From Gammaproteobacteria bacterium (GTDB lineage Bacteria > Pseudomonadota > Gammaproteobacteria > SZUA-229): a DNA stretch of 17,545 nt. Location: assembly GCA_029879605.1 (NCBI GenBank), contig JAOUQA010000009.1, positions 1 to 17,545 on the forward strand, written 5' to 3'. The translations under genes and the position numbers were made by a program. Below are positions 1 through 6,728 of this stretch, one piece after another (position 1 is the stretch's first letter; each line of letters begins with the position of its first letter). The notes beneath the pieces were generated by a model. It worked only from the letters and a program-made list of their open reading frames with translations. It was not told the origin of the DNA and made no database searches.

Positions 1-1
1 G

Positions 2-232
2 GCGTCATTATTACTGGCAGCCCGCACCAATCAATTCAATGCTATTGAATCCTATATTCGCACCATAAATATATCCTACAAAACAACTCCAGATACAATA
101 TTGATGCAACAGATAAAAAACCTGAACCCACATGCAGGACTTTGCAGTCGGCAACCTACTCCTGTGCTTAATATGTATGTTTTATTTGCTAGTGAATTTA
201 TACGAGCAAAATTATTCTTTCCCTCGACATAA
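2..232 (+). CDS. Possible C-terminal end of an unidentified gene, cut by the left edge
   Basis: An open frame runs from the left edge (first complete codon at base 2) for 76 codons to a TAA at 230-232. The first half reads like ordinary protein (ASLLLAARTNQFNAIESY...). The second half is richer in Cys, Phe and Pro and less convincing. I recognise no family. A 72-codon frame overlaps on the other strand (76-294), so open frames occur here partly by chance. If real, this gene converges on the diguanylate cyclase operon. It could equally be non-coding. Confidence 0.25.
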   Translation, partial: ASLLLAARTNQFNAIESYIRTINISYKTTPDTILMQQIKNLNPHAGLCSRQPTPVLNMYVLFASEFIRAKLFFPST

Positions 233-542
233 TATTTATACTTATTCCCCCCCGAGATAATCGTTGTAAGAAACAACAAAGTCAGCACATACATTAAACC
301 TGGAGTTAAGCGAACTCATCAACAAAAAAGATGATTAAATACGATTATGATTTATCAAAAACATTAAATAAGCTTAATTCAGGACAAGACTTCAGGAAAG
401 CAGCCTTTAAAACAATAAAAACAACATCATGCAACCATAAAATATCTGTGATATATTTTTTAATAAATTTATGAATATAAAAAGGAATACAAAAATAATC
501 CGGGTAAGTAAAAACTAGCATCCAGTCAAAACACTTAACCGA
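233..542. other. AT-rich intergenic stretch downstream of the minus-strand operon
   Basis: About 310 bases, rich in A and T on both strands, with no convincing reading frame, RNA gene or repeat array. A 5-bp inverted repeat (GAGTT, 5-base loop, AACTC) lies at 303-317 but has no T-run on either side. The only feature I can support is the weak terminator at 510-526. The rest is probably the spacer between two converging transcription units. Confidence 0.5.
510..526 (-). terminator. Weak rho-independent terminator after the diguanylate cyclase gene
   Basis: Read on the minus strand, about 17 bases after the stop codon at 543-545, ACTGG (526-522) can pair with CTAGT (518-514) through one G-T wobble and a 3-base loop, followed by a run of T (513-510). 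The stem is only 5 bp, so this is a weak candidate. It is in the right place to end the 6613-to-543 operon. Confidence 0.3.
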
Positions 543-1769
543 TCAGGCCATCCGATATTGATTTGCGCCTGTTTGTTTTGCAACATACATTGCCTTATCC
601 GCAGCATGTACTAACTGGTCGATACTGGTTGTGCCTTCATCCAGAAATGCAACACCGACACTTGCTGTCAACTTGCAAGCAGTATCCTTACAGGCAATTG
701 GTTTTGCAATTTCCGTTATCAGTTTTTCAGCAACCACGCCAGCATCAGCTGATCTATTAAGGCCACGTAGAATCACAGTAAACTCATCCCCCCCAACCCG
801 GTATACCGTGTCACTGGCACGAAGGGAACCACGAATAGATGAACCGACATGCTTAAGCACTTCATCACCCGTTAAATGACCATGCTTATCATTTATTGAT
901 TTAAACCCGTCAAGATCAATATATAACAAACCAAACTCCGAGCCAGACGATCCTTTATTAATTATTATTTTTTCAAGATCACTGTTAAATTCACTTCGAT
1001 TAGGCAAACCAGTCAGGGTATCAGTAAAAGCCAGCTGCGCAACCTGGTTATGTTCTTCTGCATGTTCGCTCATAGTCCTCGCCACCCGGGCAGACACCCA
1101 TTGCACTACAAGAAATAGAAAAACAAACCCAGAAAATCCAGATACAACAATGATCCATTGTGATTTATTTATATCAGACACAAGCTCAGTAACATCTGAA
1201 TAAACTTCCACCACACCAACAGGCGTCCCTTCTTCCTCAGCTCGTAACGGCACATATGAACTTATAATATCGCGATCGACAATCATCTTTTCAAAAGCAT
1301 GAAACTCACTACGAAATGCAAGATAGCTGCGCACCTTACCATCACGGGCATCCTGAAACCCCTGGTTATCACTTTTATCATTGCCAATCTGTTCTGCTTG
1401 CGTTGAAAAAATCGTTAACCCATCGAGATTATAGAGTTTGACTTTAAGAATATTAGTATATTTCATGTGATAACGAACGACATCATCAAGCTGACTGATC
1501 TCTGGCTGAACAAGAAGCTGTTGCGGATTCATGCCCTTGCTTCTTTGTATAAATACTCTAAATTCCTGCCAGATTACGCGTTCCATTATTTGTGTTAAAT
1601 CACGATTGGCACGACCCTCATGCTCAATCATTAACCTGGTTGCGTAACTGGTATAGAAATAACCTGTGACTATAGCGACCAGCGCTATTGCACTGATTGT
1701 AGAAATGGAGATAAAGTGATGAATACGTCTCATAACTATAATTATTTTAAATACACATAATTCAAGCAT
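543..1769 (-). CDS. Membrane-bound GGDEF diguanylate cyclase with a periplasmic sensor domain
   Basis: Predicted to make the second messenger c-di-GMP from two GTP at the inner membrane. Numbered from the ATG at 1769, a transmembrane helix lies at about 19-39 and a second at about 205-225. The roughly 165 residues between them would be periplasmic and resemble a Cache-like sensor (the VPLRAEEEGTPVGVVEVYSD stretch before the second helix). The GGDEF domain starts at DTLTGLPNR (250-258). Its active-site motif GGDEF (326-330) is intact, so activity is expected. RASD (317-320), five residues before the motif, fits the RxxD inhibitory site for product feedback. No EAL domain follows. The ATG at 1769 is preferred because AGGG sits 5 bases upstream. 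A GTG at 1772 and an internal ATG at 1733 are alternatives. It is the last gene of the minus-strand run, 36 bp after the secretion ATPase. The ligand is unknown. Confidence 0.92.
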   Translation of the reverse strand: MLELCVFKIIIVMRRIHHFISISTISAIALVAIVTGYFYTSYATRLMIEHEGRANRDLTQIMERVIWQEFRVFIQRSKGMNPQQLLVQPEISQLDDVVRYHMKYTNILKVKLYNLDGLTIFSTQAEQIGNDKSDNQGFQDARDGKVRSYLAFRSEFHAFEKMIVDRDIISSYVPLRAEEEGTPVGVVEVYSDVTELVSDINKSQWIIVVSGFSGFVFLFLVVQWVSARVARTMSEHAEEHNQVAQLAFTDTLTGLPNRSEFNSDLEKIIINKGSSGSEFGLLYIDLDGFKSINDKHGHLTGDEVLKHVGSSIRGSLRASDTVYRVGGDEFTVILRGLNRSADAGVVAEKLITEIAKPIACKDTACKLTASVGVAFLDEGTTSIDQLVHAADKAMYVAKQTGANQYRMA

Positions 1770-1805
1770 CACTACCCTGTAATAACATTACTAATTATTT
1801 TAAAT
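1739..1805. repeat. 14-bp direct repeat flanking the diguanylate cyclase start
   Basis: TAATTATTTTAAAT occurs perfectly at 1739-1752 and 1792-1805 (53-bp offset), one copy just inside the annotated start of the cyclase and one in the gap after the ATPase gene. Both are pure A/T, so coincidence is possible. A binding site or a local duplication cannot be told apart from this sequence. Confidence 0.4.
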
Positions 1806-3587
1806 TTAATCTCCTATTGGTGGTGGCGCCACTCTCATAACTTCTGCCACGGTTGTCTGTCCATTTGCTATTTTTTGTGCGCCACTCAGGCGTAGCGGCA
1901 ACATTCCTTCTTTCAACGCCTGTTGTCGAATGGCTGAAATATTACAATCCTCTGTGACATGATGTTTTATGTCTTCTGAAAAAGTAAACATTTCATAGAC
2001 ACCCATACGTCCCATGTAACCTGTGTTACGACATTCTAGACAGCCGACTGGCTCGAATATTTTTGCCGGCTTTTTCGATTTCCATGGCCTGACCAGTTCT
2101 TTCCAGACTTCATCATCGATGTCTATTTCCTGTTTACAATGAGGACATAAAGTTCTTATCAGTCGTTGCGCCATCACGCCTAATACTGTTGACTGTATCA
2201 AATACGGTGGCACACCTATATCCATCATACGGGTGATAGCTGAAGGTGCATCGTTGGTATGCAGCGTGGATAACACCAGGTGACCGGTAAGTGCAGCCTG
2301 TATCGCAATGTCAGCGGTTTCCATATCCCGGATCTCACCAATCATAATAATGTCCGGATCCTGACGTAACAGGGTACGAACACCGGAGGCAAAATCCAGC
2401 CCGATATTCTGCTGCACCTGCATCTGGTTGAAACTGGGCTCTACCAGTTCGATAGGATCTTCAATGGTACAGACATTAACTTCAGGCCTGGCCAGTTTTT
2501 TTAGCGTTGAATACAGGGTGGTGGTTTTACCAGAACCGGTAGGACCAGTTACCAGGATAATGCCATTCGGCTGGGAAATCATCGATTGCCAGTTCTGATC
2601 ATCGCTATTACTAAAACCCAGTTCACGAAAATTTCTAACCAGGACTTCAGGATCAAAAATACGCATAACCAGTTTTTCGCCAAAAGCAGTGGGCATGGTA
2701 GACAGACGCAGTTCGACTTCCTGACCTTCCGGGGTACGGGTTTTTAACCGACCATCCTGGGGACGACGTTTTTCTGCGACGTCCATCCGGGCCAGAATTT
2801 TAATACGACTGGAAACTGCGGCCATAACCGTAGTCGGTATCTGGTAGACCTGGTGCATGACACCATCGATACGAAAACGCACATTACCCTGTTCACGACG
2901 TGGTTCTAAATGAATATCACTGGCACGCTGATCAAATGCATATTGCAATAACCAGTCAACAATATTTACCACATGCTGGTCATTGGCATCCAGTTTACCA
3001 GCGCGTCCCAGCTCCATAAGGGATTCGAGATTGGTTAAATTACCATGACCGTGTTTCTTGTCATCCTGGGCACCGGTAACCGATTTGGAAACAGTATAAA
3101 ATTCCAGCAGGTAACGGGCAATATCATCGGGATTGGCAACCACCAGCTCAAAAGTTTTATTTTTAATCCGTGACAGCTCCTGTTCCCACTCCCGCTCAAA
3201 TGGTTGAGCAGTGGCCACGGTCACCACATCACCTTCTACTTTAACGGGTAATACATTGAATCGTGCAGCATAAGCATAGGACATAAGCCCGGTGACCTTG
3301 CTGACTTCAATTTTCAACGGGTCAATACGCAAATAGGGTAGCTGAACTTTTTCTGACAGCCATACGGTTAAAGCCTCCAGTGTCAGTGATTTATGCTCAT
3401 CCCGCAAATCAACCCAACTACGTTCCGCAATCAGTACCAGTGGATGCTTGGAATCATATTCCTTACCGATGGCAACAGTACGAAGCATATGCGCATTATC
3501 AGCGGACACCATGCCGTCCTGCTCAAGCCACTGCAGTATTTCATGTAAATCGAGTTTACGATCGGTATTATCGATAACGGCATTCAT
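1806..3587 (-). CDS. GspE/PilB-family type II secretion / type IV pilus assembly ATPase
   Basis: Hexameric cytoplasmic ATPase of the family that powers pseudopilus or pilus assembly. The 593 residues cover a T2SS-E N-terminal region (about 60-165), a linker, the N2 domain (about 205-310) and the catalytic domain. Visible motifs are the Asp box around TIEDPIE (374-380), Walker A GPTGSGKTT (348-356), Walker B IIMIGEIRD (413-421), the His box GHLVLSTLHTND (435-446), and a zinc-binding tetracysteine at C481/C484 and C516/C519, so it should be active. The start at 3587 has only a poor ribosome-binding site, but it is the natural N-terminus. No gspF/pilC, prepilin, prepilin peptidase or secretin gene is nearby, so its machine must be encoded elsewhere. 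It sits between an acylphosphatase gene (11-bp gap) and a diguanylate cyclase. I cannot tell a PilB role from a GspE role, hence no symbol. Confidence 0.93.
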   Translation of the reverse strand: MNAVIDNTDRKLDLHEILQWLEQDGMVSADNAHMLRTVAIGKEYDSKHPLVLIAERSWVDLRDEHKSLTLEALTVWLSEKVQLPYLRIDPLKIEVSKVTGLMSYAYAARFNVLPVKVEGDVVTVATAQPFEREWEQELSRIKNKTFELVVANPDDIARYLLEFYTVSKSVTGAQDDKKHGHGNLTNLESLMELGRAGKLDANDQHVVNIVDWLLQYAFDQRASDIHLEPRREQGNVRFRIDGVMHQVYQIPTTVMAAVSSRIKILARMDVAEKRRPQDGRLKTRTPEGQEVELRLSTMPTAFGEKLVMRIFDPEVLVRNFRELGFSNSDDQNWQSMISQPNGIILVTGPTGSGKTTTLYSTLKKLARPEVNVCTIEDPIELVEPSFNQMQVQQNIGLDFASGVRTLLRQDPDIIMIGEIRDMETADIAIQAALTGHLVLSTLHTNDAPSAITRMMDIGVPPYLIQSTVLGVMAQRLIRTLCPHCKQEIDIDDEVWKELVRPWKSKKPAKIFEPVGCLECRNTGYMGRMGVYEMFTFSEDIKHHVTEDCNISAIRQQALKEGMLPLRLSGAQKIANGQTTVAEVMRVAPPPIGD

Positions 3588-3598
3588 AATTTTTTCTA

Positions 3599-3874
3599 CT
3601 AACTGTACCTGACTTCAAATTTATTAAAATACACCGGGTCTGTTACCGCTTCTATGTCCAGATTCTCGACCCTGGCCATGGCCGACCCTTGCTGTAGCCA
3701 GTTTTCAAAGCTTGTTAACTGCTGTTCACTGCCACAGGCAACCGCTTCAACACAACCATCGGGCAGGTTGCGTACCCAGCCAGTTAAACCCAGTTGTTCA
3801 GCCTGTTCCTGTGCACTAGCTCTATAAAATACACCCTGTACCCGACCATACACCCTGTAATGTCGGCAGGGCAT
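3599..3874 (-). CDS. Acylphosphatase
   Basis: Small cytosolic enzyme that hydrolyses acyl phosphates such as carbamoyl- or acetyl-phosphate. The 91 residues match the usual family length. The signature GRVQGVFYR is at 10-18, with the phosphate-binding Arg at R18 and the catalytic Asn at N36 in GWVRNLPDG (32-40). The C-terminal FEVRYS closes the alpha/beta sandwich. The start codon shares one base with the stop of the upstream adaptor gene (TGATG at 3872-3876), so the two are probably translationally coupled. The ATPase gene begins 11 bp downstream. The physiological role of bacterial acylphosphatases is poorly defined. Its place in this operon may reflect co-transcription rather than shared function. 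Confidence 0.95.
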   Translation of the reverse strand: MPCRHYRVYGRVQGVFYRASAQEQAEQLGLTGWVRNLPDGCVEAVACGSEQQLTSFENWLQQGSAMARVENLDIEAVTDPVYFNKFEVRYS

Positions 3875-4623
3875 CAGAATATGACCCTGGCTTTCTGACC
3901 CGCTACATAGCTATGACTGTCCGGCAGTTGAAACTCAAGCCTGACCTGGTATTGCTGGTGTTCAGCCGACACTATTGATTTAACTATAGCTGGGTAACGC
4001 TCGGACGCAACTTCAATCCGGGCATCCTGACCTATGTGATACATACCTGCAGCATCAGCATTAACCATAAATGCGGCCTGCATCAAATTATCCACAACCA
4101 TCACAATCATTAAGCGTGACATATTTTCATCGGACACTATATCCCCAGCATGCATCAGGACATCAGTGATACGACCATCAACAGGTGCTTCCAGCTGGGC
4201 ACGAGCATATTGCCAGTTGGCCAGCGCTAATTCTGCCTGGGCAGAATCATGGTCGGCCTTTAATCCTTTTAATACAGATTCTATTTTCCGCAGCTCCACT
4301 TCAGACAAAACAGTACGCTCAAACAGTTCCTGTGCCTGGTCAAAATCCCGTTGAGAGTCAAACAATAAAGGCTTAATCCGGCTCAACCGGGCCTTCACCT
4401 GTTTGATTCTGATGCTAAACGGCTGCTTATCCAGGTGGGCCAGTTTGCTGCCCTTTTTAACCTTTTGCCCTGCCTGTACCAGCACCTGGTCGACCACGCC
4501 GGTTACCGGGAAGGCCAGCACCTGCTTATCCGGCCATAAAAGAAAGCCATCATAATCCCGGGCAGTTACATTACCGGCTATCATGAATGACATTATTAAT
4601 AGAATGATGCTGTATTTATTCAT
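3874..4623 (-). CDS. HlyD/RND-type periplasmic adaptor (membrane fusion protein), short form
   Basis: Periplasmic adaptor of the kind that links an inner-membrane pump to a TolC channel. The ATG at 4623 is chosen because GAGG lies 6 bases upstream and it opens a good signal peptide (MNKYSIILLIMSFMIAGNVTA). The upstream ATG at 4635 and TTG at 4638 are poorer. The 249 residues show a first lipoyl half (VLAFPVTGVVDQVLVQAGQK, from about 30), an alpha-hairpin (about 70-140) with coiled-coil character, a second lipoyl half (LEAPVDGRITDVLMHAGD) and a beta-barrel. It is shorter than typical 350-400-residue adaptors and seems to lack the membrane-proximal domain. The first 8 bases overlap the end of the TolC-family gene. 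No ABC, RND or MFS pump gene accompanies it. Confidence 0.88.
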   Translation of the reverse strand: MNKYSIILLIMSFMIAGNVTARDYDGFLLWPDKQVLAFPVTGVVDQVLVQAGQKVKKGSKLAHLDKQPFSIRIKQVKARLSRIKPLLFDSQRDFDQAQELFERTVLSEVELRKIESVLKGLKADHDSAQAELALANWQYARAQLEAPVDGRITDVLMHAGDIVSDENMSRLMIVMVVDNLMQAAFMVNADAAGMYHIGQDARIEVASERYPAIVKSIVSAEHQQYQVRLEFQLPDSHSYVAGQKARVIF

Positions 4624-5911
4624 TATCTGCCTCATCAAAATTAATCTGGCTGTTAAACATAAGCTCCAGGTTCATCCAGGCAAGTGCCAGCTCGAAATCA
4701 GTTTTTAACTGTTTATAGCGAGTTTCTGAAATAGCCACCATGGCAGTACCAAAATTGGTAGCAACTTCCATTTCATACAAGGTACGATTACGATCCAGTT
4801 CCAGCTCATGGTATTGCATTTCAGTTGTCAGCTGCTTTTTCTGCACACCGAGTAACTTAATATCCTGGCAAAGATTTAATAATGCCTGGCGCGTAGCTGA
4901 TGCCTGTTTTAATAATAATGCCCGCTCACTTAGCCACTGGCTACGGGCACGCGCTATTTTAGCCTGCATACCCTGATGCTCCAGCAATGGCACAGTTAGT
5001 GTGAGTTCTGCAGCCCAGTCGTTTCTGGCAGCACTTTCTCTTTCATGTTCAGACATGGTCACTTCAGCCGACAGTACCGGTCGATTCTGTTTTTGTGCTG
5101 ACTGCAATCGTTTTTCAGCCGCATCAACTTTAGCAAACTGCAATTTTAGTGGCTGATTGAATGTTTCGAGCTGATTTACCAGGCTGTCATAGTCTGGTAA
5201 CGGACGCTGATCATATGTCAGCTGAGGCAATTCAAGATTTGATGATAACTGTCCTGGTCGATTGATTACTTCCGCCAGGTTAACTCGGCTTGAATACTGT
5301 TGTGAACGGCTTATTGAACGCTGACTTTCCAGTAACTCAAGCCGGGTTCTTATTTTTAATAACTCAACATCTGAAATTTCACCCAGTGCATGACGGTCTT
5401 TTTCTGCTTCGTGGTTAACCCAGGTAATAACTACCTGCTCATTATCCCAGCGTTCCTGGTAATCGGCCAGCAACACATTAAAAAAAGCCCGGGCTATATC
5501 AATTTTTCTCTGGCCTAACTGATATTCCAGGTTGGCAACCACAGACTGTTTCTCAATTTCAGCAGCACTGATATTACTGGCAGTCTGACCAAAATCATAA
5601 AGCGGCTTTCTAACTGACAGATAGCTACTGTGATCTTCTTTTGACTGATCAAAAGCGAGTGATGAAGGATCAGCCCATCGAGCTTTAATATTTATATCAG
5701 CTTCCAGCGCATAAGCAGATTCTGCCTGCTGTAATCGCGCATCTGCCTGCACAATCATGGCATCGGCCTGGAGTACATCATAATGCAGATTATCACTTGC
5801 CAGTGATAACACATAATCAAGCGTTAAAGGATCAGGCAAACTTTTGCTGACCTGCTCGGCAAGCAATACAGATGGGAACAATAAACAGGCAACAATATAA
5901 TTGAGGCGCAT
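4616..5911 (-). CDS. TolC-family outer-membrane efflux protein
   Basis: Trimeric outer-membrane/periplasmic channel for efflux or type I secretion. The 431 residues start with a signal peptide (MRLNYIVACLLFPSVLLA). Two internally similar halves of long amphipathic helices follow, with beta-strand segments such as SVRKPLYDFGQT (about 99-110) and the second-half counterpart ELTLTVPLLEHQGM. Length and pattern fit the outer-membrane factor family. The ATG at 5911 shares one base with the stop of the thioredoxin-like gene (TAATG), and the 3' end overlaps the adaptor start by 8 bp, so the three are probably translated in a coupled way. The substrate cannot be inferred because no pump gene is adjacent. 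Confidence 0.93.
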   Translation of the reverse strand: MRLNYIVACLLFPSVLLAEQVSKSLPDPLTLDYVLSLASDNLHYDVLQADAMIVQADARLQQAESAYALEADINIKARWADPSSLAFDQSKEDHSSYLSVRKPLYDFGQTASNISAAEIEKQSVVANLEYQLGQRKIDIARAFFNVLLADYQERWDNEQVVITWVNHEAEKDRHALGEISDVELLKIRTRLELLESQRSISRSQQYSSRVNLAEVINRPGQLSSNLELPQLTYDQRPLPDYDSLVNQLETFNQPLKLQFAKVDAAEKRLQSAQKQNRPVLSAEVTMSEHERESAARNDWAAELTLTVPLLEHQGMQAKIARARSQWLSERALLLKQASATRQALLNLCQDIKLLGVQKKQLTTEMQYHELELDRNRTLYEMEVATNFGTAMVAISETRYKQLKTDFELALAWMNLELMFNSQINFDEADNE

Positions 5912-6441
5912 TAGCCGGCTGTTTTACGTTTCATTTTTTTATAACGAATAAAACTCATATTTTTATATTCTTCTGTAACAACAAACTCACCTAACCACAT
6001 GAATTCTTCAACAGTAGATGTCGCCCCGGTATAACGCACAATACGCTTTCCATTCAAATCGAAAAAAGCAATAACCGGTGTCGCCCTGACTCGATGCTGT
6101 CTAAAAGCAAAATCTTTTTCTGATGTTGGCTTGCCATCAAAATCTGTTATTTCAACATCCCCTTCAATATCGATACGATAAATAGAAAAATGCTGTTTAA
6201 AATATTTAATTACCTCGGGCTGATTAAGAATGGTTTTAGCCATGCGATCACAAAAAGGACACTCATCCATTTCAAACATGATCAGCACCGCCTTCTTACC
6301 ATTTTCTCGTGCAATATTCAGTTCATCCGAATAATCACCCAGACTCTGATCAAAAAAATCAGACGACCCAGCCAGAGACTGCGCGCTAATAAACAGAACA
6401 ATTAAAACAGAAAATATTTTAAAACTACTAATGAGCTTCAT
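5911..6441 (-). CDS. Exported thioredoxin-fold protein with CPFC active site (SoxW/DsbC-like)
   Basis: Predicted periplasmic thiol-disulfide protein. The ATG at 6441 is chosen because it gives a clean signal peptide (MKLISSFKIFSVLIVLFISAQSLA), whereas the longer frame to 6504 would place hydrophilic residues first. The mature part is a thioredoxin_2-type fold with redox motif CPFC (C61, C64) and the cis-proline TP loop at T121-P122 (VRATPVIAF). The Cys-X-X-Cys composition resembles DsbC/SoxW-type proteins more than classical CGPC thioredoxin. The basic C-terminus (RYKKMKRKTAG) is unusual for an exported protein. The start lies inside the last codons of the upstream 61-aa gene (14-base overlap), and the stop overlaps the TolC-family start. 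It may maintain thiols in the export proteins beside it, but its partner is unknown. Confidence 0.85.
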   Translation of the reverse strand: MKLISSFKIFSVLIVLFISAQSLAGSSDFFDQSLGDYSDELNIARENGKKAVLIMFEMDECPFCDRMAKTILNQPEVIKYFKQHFSIYRIDIEGDVEITDFDGKPTSEKDFAFRQHRVRATPVIAFFDLNGKRIVRYTGATSTVEEFMWLGEFVVTEEYKNMSFIRYKKMKRKTAG

Positions 6442-6613
6442 TCTTTGTTGCACCACATCGTTTACATTGATAAACAGTAACCAGTTTCCCCTGCTTGGTA
6501 TCAAACTGCTGGTCTTTTACTATTTCCCATTTATGGAAACCACGCTTGCACAAAGTATGACCCTTATTTTTATCGAAGGGTTTCTTTTTTTTAAATTGAA
6601 TTATATCAGCCAT
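6428..6613 (-). CDS. Small putative zinc-ribbon protein, 61 aa
   Basis: Unassigned cytoplasmic protein of 61 residues, very basic at the N-terminus (FKKKKPFDKNKG). C22 and H27 (CKRGFH) and C50/C53 (YQCKRCGATK) could form a four-ligand zinc site, as in zinc-ribbon or treble-clef mini-domains. Support for a real gene comes from the even spacing of these ligands and from the overlap of its last codons with the start of the thioredoxin-like gene. The ribosome-binding site is weak. It is the first gene of the minus-strand operon and follows a terminator-like hairpin. Function unknown; a nucleic-acid-binding or regulatory role is possible. Confidence 0.7.
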   Translation of the reverse strand: MADIIQFKKKKPFDKNKGHTLCKRGFHKWEIVKDQQFDTKQGKLVTVYQCKRCGATKNEAH

Positions 6614-6642
6614 TCAGTAAAACTTTGCCATTGTGACCCCGT

Positions 6643-6668
6643 AAAACAGCATGATTCGCTGTCATGCT
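6643..6668 (-). terminator. hisD: Rho-independent terminator after hisD
   Basis: On the minus strand AGCATGA (6668-6662) pairs perfectly with TCATGCT (6654-6648) across a 7-base loop and is followed by GTTTTA. It lies about 60 bases after the hisD stop and 30 bases before the 61-aa gene, so it would separate murA-hisG-hisD from the left operon. The stem is only moderately GC-rich, so read-through is plausible. Confidence 0.5.
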
Positions 6669-6688
6669 ATTGATCTTAATAAATAGCA

Positions 6689-6694
6689 ATTATA
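6689..6694 (-). promoter_or_regulatory. Possible -10 element for the left minus-strand operon
   Basis: The minus strand reads TATAAT (6694-6689), a perfect sigma-70 -10 hexamer in the only sizeable gap upstream of the 61-aa gene. No good TTGACA-like box lies 15-18 bases upstream. Transcription from here would begin near 6682, before the hairpin at 6668-6648, so the hairpin would be in the leader of the operon. Confidence 0.25.
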
Positions 6695-6728
6695 GTTTAC
6701 TTTAACCCTGAACCACCGAATAGAAAGT

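Noticed and set aside
76..294. 72-codon minus-strand frame with a hydrophobic start
   Set aside because: It overlaps another open frame, has no ribosome-binding site and no recognisable family; hydrophobic peptides arise easily from AT-rich DNA.
303..317. Hairpin GAGTT/AACTC
   Set aside because: Only 5 bp and no T-run on either strand, so neither a terminator nor a clear operator.
1806..3587. Calling the ATPase PilB as part of a local pilus operon
   Set aside because: No pilC, pilD, prepilin or secretin gene is in the window, so the specific machine cannot be assigned.
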